From positions 1 to 63,928 of the forward strand of contig UQPF01000012.1 in assembly GCA_900542905.1 (NCBI GenBank): a stretch of DNA of 63,928 bases, read 5' to 3'. The notes beneath the pieces are model-generated. The model did no database searches. It was not told the DNA's origin and saw only the letters and a program-made list of their open reading frames with translations. The stretch is from an uncultured Collinsella sp. (GTDB taxonomy: Bacteria; Actinomycetota; Coriobacteriia; Coriobacteriales; Coriobacteriaceae). This document shows, piece after piece, positions 61,010 to 63,928 of this stretch. A program made the translations under genes and the position numbers. How positions within the stretch are numbered: position 1 is the stretch's first letter; the number at the start of each line of letters is the position of its first letter.

Positions 61010-61296
61010 TCACCGCCTCCGAACATGGATCTGAGGCGGTTGTGCTTGCGCTCGCTCGCATGGGCATGCGGAGTCGCCGTGGCAACCACGAAGCCGTTTG
61101 CGAACTTGCCCTTGAACTTGCGGACTACGTAGCCGGCGCCCTCGCCGGGGTGCCGGGAGAAGGACGAGTTGCACGATGCCGCTGCGGCGTCTGCCTTCTT
61201 CTTGAGAAGCGCCTGCACCGCGCCTGAGTTCATAACCTCGGCATAGCCGCCGCGCTTCCAGCCCTTCCACTCGAACTTCACCTTGCACTTAGCCAT
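61006..61296 (-). CDS. HK97 gp10-like head-tail/tail-completion protein
   Basis: A 96-residue basic protein (KVKFEWKGWKRGGYAEVMNS). The pattern of a start helix, GxG-containing middle and a Phe-rich strand (FKGKFANGFVVATATPHAHA) fits the gp10-like family that makes up the neck. It overlaps the upstream gene by 8 bases. Confidence 0.72.
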   Translation of the reverse strand: MAKCKVKFEWKGWKRGGYAEVMNSGAVQALLKKKADAAAASCNSSFSRHPGEGAGYVVRKFKGKFANGFVVATATPHAHASERKHNRLRSMFGGGE

Positions 61297-61627
61297 CGGT
61301 GCGCCCCACTTCCACGGTGAGGTTCCAATCGCCTGGGGTGTTTGCCGGGTCGTAGCGCTGCGGGTCGCCTATGACGCGGTACTCGGTGCCTCGAACGTTT
61401 ACGCGGCACCCCTTGAGCGATGCGGTGAAGCTCTTGGGGAAACACAGCGTGTAGGCGACCTCAACGCCGTCGGGGCGCGATGCATCGAGTTCCGAGGTGG
61501 CCCCCGGGAACACGACCACGCCCTCTATGGCGGTGTCCACGCTGCCGCGCTCGATAGGCTCGCCGAGCGAGTCGAACTCGACCACGGGTGTTGCGACCGT
61601 CACCGATTCGGTGCTTATGAGTCCCAT
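61289..61627 (-). CDS. Head closure/neck-type phage protein
   Basis: A 112-residue beta-rich protein (GEPIERGSVDTAIEGVVVFP, FPKSFTASLKGCRVNVRGTEY). Placed between the connector and gp10-like genes, it is likely the head-closure (stopper) protein. It overlaps the connector gene by 13 bases. Confidence 0.68.
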   Translation of the reverse strand: MGLISTESVTVATPVVEFDSLGEPIERGSVDTAIEGVVVFPGATSELDASRPDGVEVAYTLCFPKSFTASLKGCRVNVRGTEYRVIGDPQRYDPANTPGDWNLTVEVGRTDG

Positions 61628-62013
61628 TCGGCATCACTCCCAACCGGTTGGAGCGCCCCGATGCGCTGGTCGAGCAGCCCGAGGCGCTTCAGCTCCGTCT
61701 TTCCCAGGTACATCTCGCCGAGGGCAGACCCGTACGACACGCTGGCCGTGTAGCCGCCTGCGCCCTGGCTGTACTGCATGGCGCCCGCCAGAGCTGCTGG
61801 CGCAGACAAGACCCTGTTGACCACGAGGCAGCACACCGCTGCGGCAGACCGGTCGAAGGCGGCTAGCTTGCCGCGCTCGTAGTCGCCCACGTTTGATTCG
61901 TAGGCGCTCATGAGCAGGTCTGACGCGTCGGAGAGCAGGGTCGCGGCGCGTGCCTCGTCGGTTGGGTCGCCGTACCTCGCCCTGTAGTCTTCGATGGTCG
62001 CTAGCGGCTCCAT
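61615..62013 (-). CDS. Head-tail connector (Gp19/Gp15/Gp42-like)
   Basis: A 132-residue protein beginning MEPLATIEDYRARYGDPTDE, an N-terminus typical of the Gp19/Gp15/Gp42 family of adaptors that dock to the portal. ATG at 62013 follows GAGGAG; a longer frame lacks a site. Remaining sequence is helical. Confidence 0.78.
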   Translation of the reverse strand: MEPLATIEDYRARYGDPTDEARAATLLSDASDLLMSAYESNVGDYERGKLAAFDRSAAAVCCLVVNRVLSAPAALAGAMQYSQGAGGYTASVSYGSALGEMYLGKTELKRLGLLDQRIGALQPVGSDAEWDS

Positions 62014-62017
62014 GCGC

Positions 62018-62299
62018 CTACTCCTCGCTGGCAGGCTCTTCGGCCTTGCCGGAGTCAACCGGCTTCGCGGTATTCTCGTCGGCCTTCTGCTCGGACGCCT
62101 CAGGGGTCGCGGCCATCATGCCCGCGTCGACGAGGCACTTGACCACCTTGGCGATGGTCGGGTTCGCGCCAGGGTTTGCGGCCTGTTTGGAGATGCCGAC
62201 AGGCTCGCCATCGGCGGTCACGAAGCAGACGTGCTGCGGGAGGATCGGGGATGCCTTTGATGCGTCCTCGACGATGAACTTCTGCACAAGGTTCGCCAT
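62018..62299 (-). CDS. Small phage head-region protein
   Basis: A 93-residue protein (FIVEDASKASPILPQHVCFV) with a helical middle and an acidic, Lys/Glu-rich tail. Immediately after the capsid gene. It may be a head fibre or decoration protein; I do not recognise the family. Confidence 0.65.
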   Translation of the reverse strand: MANLVQKFIVEDASKASPILPQHVCFVTADGEPVGISKQAANPGANPTIAKVVKCLVDAGMMAATPEASEQKADENTAKPVDSGKAEEPASEE

Positions 62300-62311
62300 G
62301 GTTACCGCCCC

Positions 62312-63190
62312 CTAGGCCGTCTTCAAGACGGCGAAGGCCTTGGGGTCGAGAACCGCGTATGCAAGGACTGCCTCGGTGCGGTACGCGACCTGGTTGTATC
62401 CCTTGAGGTCTTGGCCGGTGTTGTCGGGGTCGCCGTATTCGATGATCTCGGAGGTCATGTCGCGCACCATGCCCCACTTGATGGTGGAGAAGTCGCCCAT
62501 GATGCCCGCCACCTTCGGGTCGATCTTGCAGCGGCGACCGTTGACGGTGCCGGAGGTCGCGGCGGGGATGCCGTCGATGTTGCCGGCGTTGAGGGACAGC
62601 GGGATCTCCGGGTAGAGGCGCTGGCCGGTGGCGGGAATGCGCAGCTTGCGGAGGTCTGCGGCGAACTTGCGGGAGAGCGCGAAACCGTTGATGTCGTAGT
62701 CGATAAGCGCGTCGGCCAGCGCGTCGATGTCGTCGACTGCGGATGCCGAGGCGGTTACGGCGTTGGCCCCTGCGGTGAGCGCGGTGTAGCCATCGAGCGC
62801 GGTGCCCGTCTTGGGGGACACGGCGTGGTAGACCACGTAGTCGAGCGCTCGGCCGATCGCGGCGGTCTGGTCGGCGATGATGTTGGTCACGATCTCAAGC
62901 TGGTTGTCCTCGTCGGCCCAGCGCAGCTCGTCGGAGACGCGTGTGGTCGTGACTACCTTCACGCGCTTTGCGACGATCGGCGTGGTGGAGACCTCGGAAC
63001 CGCTCTTCTTCGCGCCCTCCGCAACTACCTCGGCCTCGGTTGTCGGGTTGAACACGATGTAGGTGGTGTCGGAGAACGTCTGCGGGGTGCTGGGGGACAG
63101 CGCCGCGATGGTGGAGGTGTCCTTTGCCTTGTTGATGATGGAGGTCACTACCTTGTGCGGGAGCTTGACCTTGCTGGTGTCGTTAGCCAT
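62312..63190 (-). CDS. Major capsid protein (HK97-fold)
   Basis: A 292-residue coat protein. FNPTTEAEVVAEGAKKSGSE, VSDELRWADEDNQLEIVTNI and YVVYHAVSPKTG match HK97-type major capsid proteins without a fused delta domain, consistent with a separate scaffold gene upstream. AAGGAGCC precedes the ATG. Confidence 0.88.
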   Translation of the reverse strand: MANDTSKVKLPHKVVTSIINKAKDTSTIAALSPSTPQTFSDTTYIVFNPTTEAEVVAEGAKKSGSEVSTTPIVAKRVKVVTTTRVSDELRWADEDNQLEIVTNIIADQTAAIGRALDYVVYHAVSPKTGTALDGYTALTAGANAVTASASAVDDIDALADALIDYDINGFALSRKFAADLRKLRIPATGQRLYPEIPLSLNAGNIDGIPAATSGTVNGRRCKIDPKVAGIMGDFSTIKWGMVRDMTSEIIEYGDPDNTGQDLKGYNQVAYRTEAVLAYAVLDPKAFAVLKTA

Positions 63191-63209
63191 TTCGGCTCCT
63201 TACTTGTCT

Positions 63210-63686
63210 CTAGTTGTTACCGAGGAGCTGGCGCGTGAAGTCGCGCAGCTCAGATTTGTCGCCGTCGCCCGGCTTCGGGAAGCTTCCTGGCTTCTCGACC
63301 TTGGGCGCGGGCGGCTTTTTGAACGCGGCGAGCATGTCGTCTGCCCACTTGGACATGCTTTCCTCGTCGTCGCCGACGATCAGGCTCGCCGGCACGCCCT
63401 TCTCCTGCGCGACCTTGGCCGCGATCTTCGACCGCTTCTCTTCCTTCTCCTTGTCGTCGAGCCTCTTCTTGAGGTCGGCGATCTGGTCTTCGGCGGTCTT
63501 GTTCGCGTTGTTGGCCTCCTCAAGCGCCGCTGCTGCGGTTCTGTTGGCCTTCGCCTTCTTCTCCCACTCGCGCGAGTGCTTCTTCTCGGCCTCGTACAGC
63601 GCCTTGTAGTCGACGGGCGGCTCCTGGTTGGCGCCATCTCCGCCTTCCGCTCCCGGCACTTGCGTGGGTTCGTTTGCTTCTGCCAT
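63210..63686 (-). CDS. Capsid scaffolding protein
   Basis: A 158-residue hydrophilic protein with a long charged helix/coiled coil (about residues 30-90, EKKHSREWEKKAKANR, ADLKKRLDDKEKEEKR), an acidic start and a basic tail. Position before the capsid gene is that of DUF4355/scaffold proteins. AAAGGACG precedes the ATG at 63686. Confidence 0.8.
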   Translation of the reverse strand: MAEANEPTQVPGAEGGDGANQEPPVDYKALYEAEKKHSREWEKKAKANRTAAAALEEANNANKTAEDQIADLKKRLDDKEKEEKRSKIAAKVAQEKGVPASLIVGDDEESMSKWADDMLAAFKKPPAPKVEKPGSFPKPGDGDKSELRDFTRQLLGNN

Positions 63687-63928
63687 GTCGCGTCCTTTCC
63701 CGTGCCGTGCGGCACGCCTGAGCTGCCGTGCGGCTGCTCAACGGTCATCAGTTGGGCCGTGCGGCCCGTCCGCGACAGTTTCTTATGAGCGTGAGATTCG
63801 GGGTTGATTTCCGATCTCAGCCGAACACATTGAGCAAATAGGCCGTTCCCGCACCTAGCCGAACGCCCCCGCTGCCCCTCCCGGGGCCCGGGGGCGCCGT
63901 TTTCCCAGTTGAAGGAACGGTGGAGATG
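63687..63928. other. Edge region with strong GC hairpin
   Basis: No gene can be called before the window ends. It holds a small symmetric stretch (GTGCCGTGCGGCACG... 63702) and a GC-rich inverted repeat (CGCCCCC...GGGGGCG, 63875-63898) near the edge. The end of an upstream phage gene may lie here. Confidence 0.4.

Larger units (their letters stand above)
46269..63928 (-). mobile_element. Siphovirus-type prophage, late region (right end outside the window)
   Basis: All genes from 46621 to 63686 are on the minus strand, closely packed and in the order scaffold, capsid, connectors, tail tube, chaperones, tape measure, baseplate, fibre, DGR, lysis. There is no sheath gene, so a long non-contractile tail is likely. 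The left limit is placed at the T-arm repeats but is not proven; terminase, portal and integrase are not in the window. Confidence 0.9.

Noticed and set aside
63380..63748. Minus-strand ORF overlapping the scaffold gene and open to the window edge
   Set aside because: Arginine-rich shadow translation; the overlapping frame has a clear scaffold-like protein.

Overview
The window looks like chromosome from a high-GC, low-complexity-gut Actinobacterium of the Coriobacteriia, most likely Collinsella or a close relative. This is an inference from gene content (GatCAB operon, type III glutamine synthetase, sortase-built pilus, short MetH with a separate activation protein), GC-rich codon use and the tmRNA. 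No 16S gene or other species marker is present.

Layout. 1-97 is the tail of a transposase. 384-2715 holds an MFS permease and a Cof-type HAD phosphatase. 3221-12097 is a pilus locus: three sortase substrates, a tandem duplication of a tiny membrane-protein gene with a LexA-like box upstream of each copy, and a class C sortase. 12422-15923 is gatCAB. 16314-25975 is accessory: a DUF4143 ATPase, an AraC regulator divergent from a pair of ABC half-transporters, a DUF6110/P-type ATPase pair and a toxin-antitoxin operon with a clear promoter and operator. 26036-27073 has a small unknown gene and ssrA (tmRNA). 27566-36327 has a patatin, rplM-rpsI, glmM, a glucose-type EIIA, nagB behind a structured leader, a very large STAND/SARP regulator and a YhbY protein. 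36486-45905 has a methyltransferase, a UPF0210 protein, the metF / MetH-activation / metH operon and a type III glutamine synthetase.

From about 46.3 kb to the right edge lies most of the late region of a siphovirus-type prophage, all on the minus strand: scaffold, major capsid, head-tail connectors, tail tube, tail chaperones joined by a canonical -1 slippery site, tape measure, baseplate and fibre proteins, then a complete diversity-generating retroelement (DGR), then XkdX, holin-like proteins, a C39-family peptidase and a GH25/Cpl-7/LysM lysin next to a duplicated, tRNA-arm-containing sequence that may be the attachment region. The terminase, portal, integrase and repressor genes lie outside the window.

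The DGR is the standout system. It has a receptor-binding-type target gene with a 3' variable repeat (VR), an Avd-like accessory gene, a template repeat (TR) and a reverse transcriptase with YMDD. TR and VR align without gaps over 128 bp with 11 mismatches, and all 11 fall at adenines of the coding-sense TR, the expected mark of adenine-directed mutagenic retrohoming. Other items worth attention are the SOS-box small membrane proteins, two families of dispersed hairpins whose arms change in a compensating way, and the structured leader of nagB.
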